DNA from: CBDDRG01 sp051306415
Lineage (GTDB): Bacteria; Pseudomonadota; Gammaproteobacteria; Pseudomonadales; Porticoccaceae
Direction of reading: 5' to 3'
Length of the DNA: 12,213 nt
Assembly (NCBI GenBank): GCA_051306415.1
Contig: JBPPNE010000334.1
Span: 1 to 12,213 of the forward strand
Within the stretch, counting starts at the first letter, position 1. Each line of letters starts with the position of its first letter. Made by a program: the position numbers and the translations under genes. Below are positions 1 through 6,330 of the stretch, one piece after another. The notes beneath the pieces are model-generated. The model made no database searches and was not told the origin of the DNA. It saw nothing but the letters and a program-made list of their open reading frames with translations.

Positions 1-331
1 CGGTGAGGGTCGCGATCATCGCGCCGCGGGAATGCCCCAGCAGCGCAAAATTCTCCCAGCCGAGCTGCTCGGCAACGGCGTGGACGTCACCGACATCCTG
101 CCAGATGTTGTAGGTCGCATCGGCCGAGCGGTGACTGCTGAGGCCGTGACCGGCCAGATCCAACGCCACCAGACGCACTCCGATCAACAGCGGCGCCAAC
201 ACCGCGAAACTACCGCAGTTATCGAGCCAGCCGTGCAGGGCCAGCACCGGCAAGCCCTCGGGATCACCCCACTCTCGCGCCGCCAGCGTCAGGCCCTGGC
301 GAACAAAGCGGTGCTCCAGCGGTCGACTCAC
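1..331 (-). CDS. alpha/beta-hydrolase, SERHL-like (partial, C-terminus beyond window)
   Basis: Reading the minus strand from a GTG at 331 gives 110 codons without a stop before the window edge. An alpha/beta-hydrolase N-terminal half is visible: an HG oxyanion-hole motif in LHGWLDN (residues 32-38), a DLAGHG segment (58-63), and a nucleophile elbow LLGHSRGA whose GHSRG (99-103) puts the catalytic serine at about 101. The LHGWLDN style resembles serine-hydrolase-like (SERHL) esterases; the substrate is unknown. The GTG overlaps the TGA stop of the upstream sixA by 4 nt (GTGA, 328-331), and a GGAG lies 8 nt before it, which decides the start and suggests translational coupling. The acid and histidine of the triad would lie outside the window. 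Family assignment is firm; function is not. Confidence 0.85.
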   Translation of the reverse strand, partial: MSRPLEHRFVRQGLTLAAREWGDPEGLPVLALHGWLDNCGSFAVLAPLLIGVRLVALDLAGHGLSSHRSADATYNIWQDVGDVHAVAEQLGWENFALLGHSRGAMIATLT

Positions 332-786
332 GCGCCCCGCTCCAGCCACAACAGGCGCGCGCCGCCCGGGGTAAACGCGGTGAGCTCCAGCGCCGCGAGA
401 TCGGCGGTGCCCATGGCCGCAAGCTCCTCCCGCCCGGTGAGCCAGGCCAGAGTCGCGCCGACAAGGGGCTGATGGGATACCAGCAGCAGCTCATCGGCCG
501 CACAGGCCTCTACGAATGTACCGAGCGCGTGGACGCTAGTGTCTGGCTGCAACTGGTGGCTGATCACCAGTTCGCTGGAATACCCCAACGCCCGGATGAC
601 CCCAGTAGCGGTTTCGGTGGCGCGCACATAGGGGCTCGCCGCAATCAGCGTAATATCGACCAGATCACGACGGCGCCGCGCGATCACCGCCTCCACCTGG
701 CGCCAGCCGCGCGGTGTCAGCGGCCGCGCCGGGTCACTCACCGCTGGTGGCAGGGCTTCGCCGTGGCGCATTAGATACAACTTCAT
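328..786 (-). CDS. sixA: phosphohistidine phosphatase SixA
   Basis: 152-residue single-domain histidine phosphatase of the phosphoglycerate-mutase-like superfamily. The RHG signature sits right after the first strand (LYLMRHGEA), giving the phospho-accepting His at about residue 8; an SPYVRATETA segment (Arg about 55) and a second active-site His in LLLVSHQP (about 105) are present. SixA in E. coli dephosphorylates phosphohistidine in phosphorelay or PTS proteins; which partner is served here cannot be told. I chose the ATG at 786, preceded by a G-rich stretch; a TTG directly upstream (789) would add one residue. It lies 41 nt downstream of gpsA and overlaps the following hydrolase by 4 nt, so the three genes are probably co-transcribed. 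Confidence 0.9.
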   Translation of the reverse strand: MKLYLMRHGEALPPAVSDPARPLTPRGWRQVEAVIARRRRDLVDITLIAASPYVRATETATGVIRALGYSSELVISHQLQPDTSVHALGTFVEACAADELLLVSHQPLVGATLAWLTGREELAAMGTADLAALELTAFTPGGARLLWLERGA

Positions 787-827
787 CAATCGCCCCCAGA
801 GCAGGACTTTTCAATCGCCAGCAGCGC

Positions 828-1856
828 TCACCCAGTAGCGCCCACGTTGAGAAATTCAACATCGTCGGTCTGCTCAGCGAGCATCATTTTGCGCAGCACT
901 CCCGGGATCGCCGCGCCGTTGAACATGACATCGTAAAGCGCGGTCGCGAGCGGCATGTAAATGCCGAGTTCAGCGGCCTTTTCGCAGACAATCCGCGTGG
1001 TGTTCACACCCTCCGCGACTTGGCCAACCTCGGCAATGGCCTGTTGCAGACTCAAACCGCGACCGAGCGCCTTGCCAACACGGAAGTTGCGGCTCAACGG
1101 CGACGTACAGGTGACGAACAGGTCGCCGACGCCACTCAAGCCCATGAATGTCATCGGATTGGCACCGAGCTGGGCGGCAAAGCGCGTCATCTCCGCCAGG
1201 CTGCGGGTGATCAACACGCTCATGGTGTTCTGGCCGACGCCCATCGCCGTCGCCATGCCGGCCTCGATCGCGTAAATGTTCTTCAACGCCCCCGCCAGCT
1301 CGACGCCGCGCACGTCGGTGTTGGCGTAGACCCTGAAATAGGCCGTCCGCAGTATCCTCTGCACCGCTTTGCACACAGCGGGATCGGTGCTTGCCACCAC
1401 TGTCGCGGTGATCTCGCCGCGCGCCACCTCCGGCGCCAGATTGGGGCCGCTAACCACGCCAACCCGGGGCTGGTTGAGGACTTCGCCCAGCACCTCGCTC
1501 ATCAAGCGAAACCCCCGAGCCTCCATTCCCTTCGCCGTACTGACGGCGATGACGCCGGGGGCAAGCAGTGGCGCCGTGGCTTCAGCAACGCTGCGCAACG
1601 ACTCGCTGGGGATGGCGAAAAACACCACCTCGGCACCCGCCACCGCAGTGGCCAGGTCGGCGGTGATGTCAAGACCATCCGCGAGCCGATGGCCGGGCAG
1701 ATAGTGCGGATTTTCGCGGGTTTCCTGGCAACGCCGGGCATTATTGGCGTCGCGCATCCACAGCGTGACGCGCTGGCCATTGCCAGCCACCATGTTGGCA
1801 ATGGCGGTGCCGAAACTGCCGCCGCCGAGAACCGCGATGCTGCTCCGCTCGTACAT
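828..1856 (-). CDS. gpsA: NAD(P)-dependent glycerol-3-phosphate dehydrogenase
   Basis: 342-residue cytoplasmic enzyme reducing dihydroxyacetone phosphate to sn-glycerol-3-phosphate, the backbone precursor of phospholipids. The N-terminal Rossmann fold carries GGGSFGTA (residues 11-18). Family segments follow in order: FFAIPSESLR (79-88), STAKGMEA (106-113, with Lys109), SGPNLAPEVARG (136-147), and the catalytic-lysine motif ALKNIYAI (Lys192, the same number as in E. coli GpsA), then GLSGVGDLFVTC in the C-terminal domain. Length is normal for the family. The ATG at 1856 has only a weak Shine-Dalgarno sequence, but there is no better start. It is first in a leftward cluster with sixA and an alpha/beta-hydrolase. 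A TATAAT lies 43 nt upstream of the start, and an IS3-family element begins about 100 nt upstream. Confidence 0.97.
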   Translation of the reverse strand: MYERSSIAVLGGGSFGTAIANMVAGNGQRVTLWMRDANNARRCQETRENPHYLPGHRLADGLDITADLATAVAGAEVVFFAIPSESLRSVAEATAPLLAPGVIAVSTAKGMEARGFRLMSEVLGEVLNQPRVGVVSGPNLAPEVARGEITATVVASTDPAVCKAVQRILRTAYFRVYANTDVRGVELAGALKNIYAIEAGMATAMGVGQNTMSVLITRSLAEMTRFAAQLGANPMTFMGLSGVGDLFVTCTSPLSRNFRVGKALGRGLSLQQAIAEVGQVAEGVNTTRIVCEKAAELGIYMPLATALYDVMFNGAAIPGVLRKMMLAEQTDDVEFLNVGATG

Positions 1857-1898
1857 GCTTACGCCGTGCCGTTGGGTGAAAAGAGACTGTGTGCGGGC

Positions 1899-1928
1899 AT
1901 TATAGGTGCTTCCGAAGCCGCCGACTAA
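1899..1928 (-). promoter_or_regulatory. putative sigma-70 promoter of gpsA
   Basis: On the minus strand a perfect TATAAT lies at 1904-1899, 43 nt before the gpsA ATG. The best -35 match is poor: TTAGTC at 1928-1923 with an 18-nt spacer, or TAGTCG with 17 nt. A strong -10 with a weak -35 is the usual layout of an activator-dependent promoter. The IS element starts about 25 bp upstream of this -35 and does not break it. Confidence 0.55.
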
Positions 1929-1940
1929 CCGTGGCTAACC
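1925..1940. repeat. 10-bp-period direct repeat at the gpsA -35 region
   Basis: CTAACC occurs at 1925-1930 and again at 1935-1940 (GGTTAG-N4-GGTTAG on the gpsA strand), exactly one helical turn apart. It overlaps and abuts the weak gpsA -35. Tandem half-sites with this spacing are typical of OmpR/PhoB-type winged-helix regulators, but six bases repeated once can arise by chance. Confidence 0.35.
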
Positions 1941-1953
1941 TTGGCATCCTAAA

Positions 1954-1976
1954 CTTCCCCCGAAATAGTTGACACC
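1954..1976 (+). repeat. left terminal inverted repeat of the IS
   Basis: It starts CTTCCCCCGA and ends GTTGACACC. It matches the reverse complement of 3172-3194 except at three central positions (1964, 1965 and 1967). The inner part contains TTGACA (1969-1974), but no -10 element lies at a workable distance. Confidence 0.85.
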
Positions 1977-1991
1977 TCCACCTAACAATCT

Positions 1992-1996
1992 GGAGG
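1992..1996 (+). promoter_or_regulatory. ribosome binding site deciding the orfA start
   Basis: GGAGG lies 6 nt upstream of a GTG at 2003. This supports that GTG as the orfA start over the internal ATG at 2042, although many relatives begin close to the latter position (MKFKATAV). Confidence 0.65.
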
Positions 1997-2002
1997 TATT
2001 TT

Positions 2003-2365
2003 GTGGCTCGATCAAGCCCGCCGAGGACGCATCGCTACAGCATGAAGTTCAAGGCCACCGCAGTTCGCTTAAGCGAACTGCCCGACGTGTTGATTCAGGA
2101 CGTCGCCGAGGCGTTGGGCATACATCCCTTTATGCTGTCGCGCTGGCGCAAGCAAGCCAGAGAGGGGATCATCATGACCAAAGGAGTCAAGCTGGATGTA
2201 GAGACTGCGGCTGAGCTCAAGAGGCTGAGGGCGTTGGAGAAAAAGTACAAAGTGCTGCAGGAGGAGCACTCCCTGCTAAAAAAAGCCATCCGGTTTGCTT
2301 CCGATCAAAAGCGGAAGTCTTCGAGTTCATCGAAGCAAACCGGGAAACTTACCAAGTCGCCCTGA
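2003..2365 (+). CDS. IS3-family transposase OrfA (DNA-binding subunit)
   Basis: 120-residue protein that binds the IS ends and forms the N-terminal part of the OrfAB transposase. A helix-turn-helix is visible at about residues 28-48 (DVAEALGIHPFMLSRWRKQ), followed by a Leu-rich coiled coil at about 70-95 (ELKRLRALEKK, then LQEEHSLLKKAIRF), as in other IS3 OrfA proteins. After the coiled coil the frame degrades into a Ser/Lys-rich tail, as expected downstream of a -1 frameshift site. The TGA stop overlaps the orfB ATG by one base (TGATG). I chose the GTG start because of the GGAGG before it; an ATG at 2042 is the alternative. Confidence 0.9.
   Translation: MARSSPPRTHRYSMKFKATAVRLSELPDVLIQDVAEALGIHPFMLSRWRKQAREGIIMTKGVKLDVETAAELKRLRALEKKYKVLQEEHSLLKKAIRFASDQKRKSSSSSKQTGKLTKSP
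2307..2311 (+). other. probable programmed -1 frameshift site (A_AAA_G)
   Basis: In the orfA frame the codons are CAA AAG; slipping back one base gives AAA followed by GCG in the orfB frame. That frame then reads AEVFEFIEANRETYQVAL and runs straight into the orfB ATG. This upstream extension looks like real IS3 OrfB N-terminal sequence, so the joined product would be FASDQK-AEVFEFIEA. A_AAA_G is a known slip motif in IS3 elements. A downstream stimulatory structure was not established by eye. Confidence 0.7.
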
Positions 2366-3165
2366 TGTGCCGTGTGTATGGCGTGACCCGTGCGGGCTAC
2401 TACGCTTGGCGCGAACGCGATGTCAGTGTGCGGGCGCAAGAGAACATCACGCTGGTGCAGGCGATCAGCGAGGTCCATGCGACGAGCCGCTGTACCTATG
2501 GCAGTCCGCGCATCCATCGTCAGCTCCAGCATCAAGGAATCGCCGCTGGCGAGAACCGGGTGGCCCGATTGATGCGGCGATACGGGATCAAGGGACGAGT
2601 GGCGACGATCCGCTATACCGTGCCGAACCTGAAGCGATTCTTCGGTGACCTACCCAATTGCCAGTACGAGCACCCGGCAACCCTGCCGAACCAGGTTTGG
2701 GTGGCGGACATTACCTACATCAAGGTGGGTACGGTTTTTCGCTACCTGGCGGTAGTGCTGGACCGCTGTTCGCGGACGGTCATTGGCTGGAGCCTTGGAC
2801 ACCGCAAGGATGTGGCGCTGACCTTACGTGCCCTCAATCGTGCCGTGATCAACCGACGTCCGAAAGCGGGGCTGATCTTCCATACTGACCGGGGGAGTGA
2901 ATATGCCGCCAAGGTGTTTCGTGAGCGGCTGAGTCAGCTCGGCATCACGCAGAGCATGAATCGGCCAGGCAAGGTCACCGACAACGCGTTCATGGAATCC
3001 TTCTTCCACTCCATGAAAGCGGAGTCGATTCACGGCTGCACATTTGCCGACGACCAAGAACTGCTATCTGTGTTGCGCAGCTACATTCCTTTTTACAATC
3101 ACCGTAGAATCCACTCATCATTGGATTACGTTTCTCCGATGTTGTATGAACAACAACTGGCATGA
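2365..3165 (+). CDS. IS3-family transposase OrfB (DDE catalytic subunit)
   Basis: 266 residues counted from the ATG at 2365; in vivo it is probably made mainly as an OrfAB fusion by -1 slippage near 2309. An N-terminal HTH_21-like region (YGSPRIHRQL, ENRVARLMRRYGI) is followed by the rve integrase core. The catalytic residues are Asp115 (WVADITYI), Asp175 (FHTDRGSEY) and Glu211 (NAFMESFF). Exactly 35 residues separate the second Asp and the Glu, the DD(35)E spacing of the family. The tail YNHRRIHSSLDYVSP is the usual IS3 ending. There are no internal stops, so the enzyme looks functional. It cuts and joins the element ends through an excised-circle intermediate in related elements. Confidence 0.95.
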   Translation: MCRVYGVTRAGYYAWRERDVSVRAQENITLVQAISEVHATSRCTYGSPRIHRQLQHQGIAAGENRVARLMRRYGIKGRVATIRYTVPNLKRFFGDLPNCQYEHPATLPNQVWVADITYIKVGTVFRYLAVVLDRCSRTVIGWSLGHRKDVALTLRALNRAVINRRPKAGLIFHTDRGSEYAAKVFRERLSQLGITQSMNRPGKVTDNAFMESFFHSMKAESIHGCTFADDQELLSVLRSYIPFYNHRRIHSSLDYVSPMLYEQQLA

Positions 3166-3171
3166 AAACCC

Positions 3172-3194
3172 GGTGTCAACGAAATCGGGGGAAG
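3172..3194 (-). repeat. right terminal inverted repeat of the IS
   Basis: Read on the minus strand it begins CTTCCCCCGA and ends GTTGACACC, matching the left end at 20 of 23 positions. It starts 7 nt after the orfB stop codon. Confidence 0.85.
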
Positions 3195-3203
3195 ATTCTC
3201 CAA

Positions 3204-3220
3204 CGCCACAAACGGTGGCG
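3204..3220 (-). terminator. possible weak hairpin downstream of htpG
   Basis: A perfect 6-bp GC-rich stem (CGCCAC at 3204-3209, GTGGCG at 3215-3220) with a 5-nt loop lies about 60 nt past the htpG stop. On the htpG strand it is followed by TTGGAG rather than a U-run, so intrinsic termination would be weak. It is the only candidate between htpG and the IS right end. Confidence 0.3.
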
Positions 3221-3278
3221 ATTGCGGCCGGACCGACCGCTATGACTCGGCGGGTCTCAGTGAATATCCACCGCGGCA

Positions 3279-5189
3279 TCAGCCTGCGCTGAACAGCAGG
3301 CGGTTCAGACGCTGGACGAACAGCGCCGGATTCTCCAGTTGATTGCCCGCCGCCAGCGCCGCCTGATCGTAGAGCAATCCGGCGAGGTCGGTGGCCCTGC
3401 CGTCGTCGGTTTCGTCTTGCAGTCTCGCCACCAGGGCGTGGCGGAGATTCACCTCAAGTACTGGCCGGGTATCAGGCACCGCTTGACCAGCCGCAGCCAG
3501 AATCTTGCGCATCTGCACGCCGACATCACCTTCGCCATACACCAGGCAGGCCGGGGATTCGGTGAGTCGATGGGTGGCACGGACCTCTTGCACCTGATCA
3601 CCCACCAGAGCCTTGATGCGCTCGATCAACTTGTCGTTATCTGCGCCGCTCGCCGCGCTGTCGTCAGTCGGTGCATCCTTCTCCAGCGCGCCGAGATTGA
3701 GCTCGCCCCGGCTGATGTCCTGCAGCGACTTGCCGTCGAATTCGCGCAGATACGACATTGCCCATTCATCGATGCGCTCGCTCAGCAACAACACTTCGAT
3801 ACCGTGTTTGCGAAATACTTCGAGGTAGCTGCTGTTGCGCGCTGCGGTTTCGGTTTCGGCAATGAGGTAGTAGATTTTCTCCTGCTCCGGCTTCATCGCA
3901 GCGATATAGTCGGCCAGCGAAACCAGTTGCTCGGCTTCGGCACCGCGCGTAGTCGCAAAACGCAAGAGTCCGGCAATGCGCTCGCGATTGATGAAATCCT
4001 CAGCCGGCCCCTCCTTGATGACCGTACCGAAAGCCGCCCAGAATTTTTTGTAGTCATCGGGCTTGTCTTTAGCCAACTCTTCGAGAATATCCAGCACCCG
4101 CTTGGTGAGCGCGGTGCGGATACCATCAACGGCGGGACTGCGTTGGAGTATTTCCCGCGACACATTGAGTGGCAAATCGGCACAATCCACCACGCCCTTG
4201 ACGAAGCGCAGGTAGAGCGGCAGAAACTGCTCCGCGTCGTCCATGATGAAAATGCGCTGGATATACAGCTTCAAACCCCGCGCCACATCCCGGTTGTACA
4301 GATCGAAGGGAGCGTGGGTGGGGATGTAAATCAGGCTGGTGTAGTCGAGTTTGCCTTCGACACGGTTGTGGCTCCAGGTCAGCGGCGGCTCGAAGTCGTG
4401 AGCGATATGCCGGTAGAACTCGCCATATTCCTCATCGGTGATGTCCTTGCGCGGGCGCGTCCACAGCGCGGTGGCGGCGTTGACGCGCTCATAGTCCGGG
4501 GTGGCGCCCGCAGTCGGTGTGGCGCCATCTTCCCCGGCAGCGGGTTTGACCATTTCGACGGGCACCGCGATATGGTCGGAGTACTTCTTGACCAGTGTGC
4601 GCAAGCGCCAGGGATTGGCGTACTCCTTGGCATCTTCCTTCAAATACAGCGCCACCGTCGTGCCGCGCTCGGCGCGATCGATGTCCTCAACGGTGAACTC
4701 CGCTTCACCCGCGCAACTCCAGCGCACACCCTGCGAGGGCTCCGCGCCAGCCCGGCAAGTTTCGACAACGAGCTTGTCGGCGACCAGAAAGCCGGAGTAA
4801 AAACCAACGCCGAACTGCCCGATCAGATTGGCGTCCTTTTTCTTGTCCGCGCTCAGCGCACCGAGAAATTCAGCCGTACCGGAACGCGCGATGGTGCCCA
4901 GGTTGGCGATCACTTCATCGCGGGACATGCCGATGCCGTTGTCGGTCACCCGCACCACGCCGGCGGTTTCGTCGACGTCGATACGGATATGGAGCTCCGC
5001 CCCTGCCTCCATCAACTGCGGCTTCTCAAGCGCCTCAAAGCGCAACTTGTCGGTCGCATCGGAGGCATTGGAAATCAACTCGCGGAGAAAAATATCGCGG
5101 TTGCTGTAGAGGGAGTGAATCATCAAGTGGAGCAGCTGCTTGGCTTCCGTCTGAAAGCCCATGGTTTGCGCGTGCGTATTTTCCGACAT
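3279..5189 (-). CDS. htpG: molecular chaperone HtpG (Hsp90)
   Basis: 636-residue bacterial Hsp90, an ATP-dependent homodimeric cytoplasmic chaperone. The N-terminal GHKL ATPase domain shows LRELISNASDATDKLRF (catalytic Glu37, nucleotide-binding Asn41), VTDNGIGM (Asp83) and the glycine-rich GQFGVGFYSG (124-133). The middle domain follows (LYLKEDAKEY, then VDCADLPLNVSREILQ), and the C-terminal dimerisation domain ends NRLLFSAG. Length is normal for the family. I chose the ATG at 5189 (MSENTHAQTMGF): it has a good GAGGGAG Shine-Dalgarno sequence 6 nt upstream and matches family N-termini. An in-frame upstream start at 5246 would add 19 residues but would place the coding region over the heat-shock promoter. 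It is probably monocistronic, with the IS element downstream. Confidence 0.98.
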   Translation of the reverse strand: MSENTHAQTMGFQTEAKQLLHLMIHSLYSNRDIFLRELISNASDATDKLRFEALEKPQLMEAGAELHIRIDVDETAGVVRVTDNGIGMSRDEVIANLGTIARSGTAEFLGALSADKKKDANLIGQFGVGFYSGFLVADKLVVETCRAGAEPSQGVRWSCAGEAEFTVEDIDRAERGTTVALYLKEDAKEYANPWRLRTLVKKYSDHIAVPVEMVKPAAGEDGATPTAGATPDYERVNAATALWTRPRKDITDEEYGEFYRHIAHDFEPPLTWSHNRVEGKLDYTSLIYIPTHAPFDLYNRDVARGLKLYIQRIFIMDDAEQFLPLYLRFVKGVVDCADLPLNVSREILQRSPAVDGIRTALTKRVLDILEELAKDKPDDYKKFWAAFGTVIKEGPAEDFINRERIAGLLRFATTRGAEAEQLVSLADYIAAMKPEQEKIYYLIAETETAARNSSYLEVFRKHGIEVLLLSERIDEWAMSYLREFDGKSLQDISRGELNLGALEKDAPTDDSAASGADNDKLIERIKALVGDQVQEVRATHRLTESPACLVYGEGDVGVQMRKILAAAGQAVPDTRPVLEVNLRHALVARLQDETDDGRATDLAGLLYDQAALAAGNQLENPALFVQRLNRLLFSAG

Positions 5190-5226
5190 GTCAAACTCCC
5201 TCTGAGGTCTAGGATGCAGAGCTAGC

Positions 5227-5254
5227 AAATGGGGGCGATCACCCATTTTTCAAG
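5227..5254 (-). promoter_or_regulatory. sigma-32 (RpoH) heat-shock promoter of htpG
   Basis: On the minus strand CTTGAAA (5254-5248), a 13-nt spacer and CCCCATTT (5234-5227) reproduce the RpoH consensus (CTTGAAA, about 13-15 nt, CCCCATNT) almost exactly. The start point should fall near 5220, leaving a leader of about 30 nt before the ATG at 5189. This fits the known heat induction of htpG. The -10 half and the bases just inside the -35 also form a 7-bp inverted repeat (AAATGGG, N8, CCCATTT; 5227-5248). Confidence 0.92.
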
Positions 5255-5442
5255 CGCCCCGGTCACCCTCACCCACGAACCATTTGCGCCCGGTATTACC
5301 CGAGGCGCGAGCGACCCGCTGCCGGAGTGGCATCGCCGACGGATTACCTTTATCTTAGCCGTCGCAGAGCGTTGGCATGTCGCCCCGGTAATCCACCTTT
5401 CAGTCGCCAACAAAAGCCCGGCAATACCGAGGAATATCGCCC

Positions 5443-6261
5443 ATGAGCAACACCGAACTCCATTACGCAGCCACTGTGATACTGGTAAGGGACTGCACGC
5501 GCGGCGTGGAAGTGCTGATGCTGGAGCGCAGCGGAAAATCGGAATCCTTCGGTGGCGCCTTTGTTTTTCCCGGCGGCAAGGTGGATCTGCACGACGCCCA
5601 CCGCGATTACGCCACGCTGTACTCCGGCCATACCGATGAGGACGCCAGTCAAATCCTGAAAGTGCCCCAATACGGCCTCGCCTACTGGACCGGCGGCATT
5701 CGCGAGTGCTTCGAAGAGGTGGGCATCCTGCTCGCCTACGATCAACGCGGCGAGATGGTCAGCTTCAGGGATAGCGCGGTAAAGCAGCGCTTCGCCGCTC
5801 ACCGCGATAGTTTGAATCGGGGTGAAAAGAACCTGCTGGAAATTTGTCGGGAGGAGCATCTCAGGCTCGCGACCGACCAGATGTATTACTACAGCCACTG
5901 GGTCACCCCGGTGCCGATGCCCCGCCGCTTCGATACCCGCTTCTTCGTCTGCCCGGTGCCCCCGCACCAGGAGCCTATCATCGATAACCACGAGGCCGTA
6001 TCCCAGTGCTGGATCAATCCAGCCGAAGCTCTGCGCCGAGGCAAGGAGGGCAGCTTGCAGATTTTCTTTCCAACGATCAGGAATCTGGTGGGGATCGCTG
6101 GCTTCGACGACACCCGAAGCCTGCTCCTGGCAGTCGCCGCAAGCCGGGATATTCCACGCATTTTACCGCTGCGAGTAACCGCCGAGGACGGCAAGGATTC
6201 GGTATTGCTTCCCGGCGACGACGGTTACCGATACCACGAAATCGCCAAAACCCACTACTGA
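5443..6261 (+). CDS. NUDT19-like Nudix hydrolase with an interrupted Nudix box
   Basis: 272-residue protein. The first strand region (AATVILVRDCTRGVEVLMLER, residues 9-29) and FVFPGGKVD (40-48) open a Nudix fold. The catalytic helix motif is GGIRECFEEVGILL (84-97) with Arg87, Glu88, Glu91 and Glu92. In a canonical box the REUXEEXGU part follows the glycine by about 13 residues; here roughly 28 extra residues separate the halves (about 46-83). An interrupted box of this kind is characteristic of mammalian NUDT19/RP2, which hydrolyses CoA and acyl-CoA to 3',5'-ADP and phosphopantetheine. The same substrate here is inference from that family. The start is supported by GAGG about 10 nt upstream. 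It is transcribed divergently from htpG and converges on a GGDEF gene. Confidence 0.85.
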   Translation: MSNTELHYAATVILVRDCTRGVEVLMLERSGKSESFGGAFVFPGGKVDLHDAHRDYATLYSGHTDEDASQILKVPQYGLAYWTGGIRECFEEVGILLAYDQRGEMVSFRDSAVKQRFAAHRDSLNRGEKNLLEICREEHLRLATDQMYYYSHWVTPVPMPRRFDTRFFVCPVPPHQEPIIDNHEAVSQCWINPAEALRRGKEGSLQIFFPTIRNLVGIAGFDDTRSLLLAVAASRDIPRILPLRVTAEDGKDSVLLPGDDGYRYHEIAKTHY

Positions 6262-6270
6262 CAACGACTT

Positions 6271-6330
6271 TAGACGGGCGGCGCGATTGCTCCGCTCCGG
6301 GCCTCCGCAAATTGCCCGCGCGGACGTCTA
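6271..6330. terminator. possible shared terminator between convergent genes
   Basis: Between the Nudix stop (6261) and the GGDEF stop (6328-6330) lies a very GC-rich stretch bounded by complementary TAGACG (6271-6276) and CGTCTA (6325-6330). The interior holds further imperfect complementarity, such as ATTGC at 6286-6290 against GCAAAT at 6307-6312. The left arm is followed by no U-run on either strand. A folded structure is plausible; its role as a terminator is weakly supported. Confidence 0.25.

Larger units (their letters stand above)
1954..3194 (+). mobile_element. complete IS3-family insertion sequence (about 1.24 kb)
   Basis: Two overlapping transposase frames (orfA 2003-2365, orfB 2365-3165) lie between imperfect terminal inverted repeats, 1954-1976 and 3172-3194, matching at 20 of 23 positions. 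The similarity may extend three bases further on each side (1951 and 3197) with one mismatch. Length, two-frame layout, slippery site and DDE spacing all fit the IS3 family; OrfB style resembles the IS3 group, but I cannot name the element. No target duplication is evident: TCCT lies before the left end and CTCC after the right end, which are similar but not a clean repeat. All parts look intact, so it may still be mobile. It sits between the htpG 3' end and the gpsA promoter and breaks no gene. Confidence 0.9.

Noticed and set aside
714..1928. 404-codon plus-strand open frame across gpsA
   Set aside because: It is antisense to an unmistakable GpsA, is rich in His/Arg/Gln/Ala as shadow frames are, and runs through the gpsA promoter.
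1969..1974. TTGACA in the IS left end as a promoter for orfA
   Set aside because: No -10-like hexamer lies 16-18 bp downstream; the right place is taken by the GGAGG ribosome binding site. The motif is part of the terminal inverted repeat.
3339..5225. 628-codon open frame on the plus strand, antisense to nearly all of htpG
   Set aside because: HtpG on the other strand has every family motif. The antisense frame has no recognisable domain and is the usual long shadow of a GC-rich gene.
5190..5246. 19-residue N-terminal extension of HtpG
   Set aside because: It would cover the heat-shock promoter and its start point, while the ATG at 5189 has a good Shine-Dalgarno sequence and the conserved N-terminus.
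5255..5442. Nudix gene promoter and possible small gene between htpG and the Nudix gene
   Set aside because: The best pair, GTGGCA (5327-5332) and TATCTT (5351-5356) with an 18-nt spacer, is too weak to call, and no small frame here has a credible start signal.
6322..6330. GACGTCT resembling a MetJ box
   Set aside because: It is an isolated half-site at the 3' end of the GGDEF gene, not upstream of any methionine gene, and MetJ needs tandem boxes.
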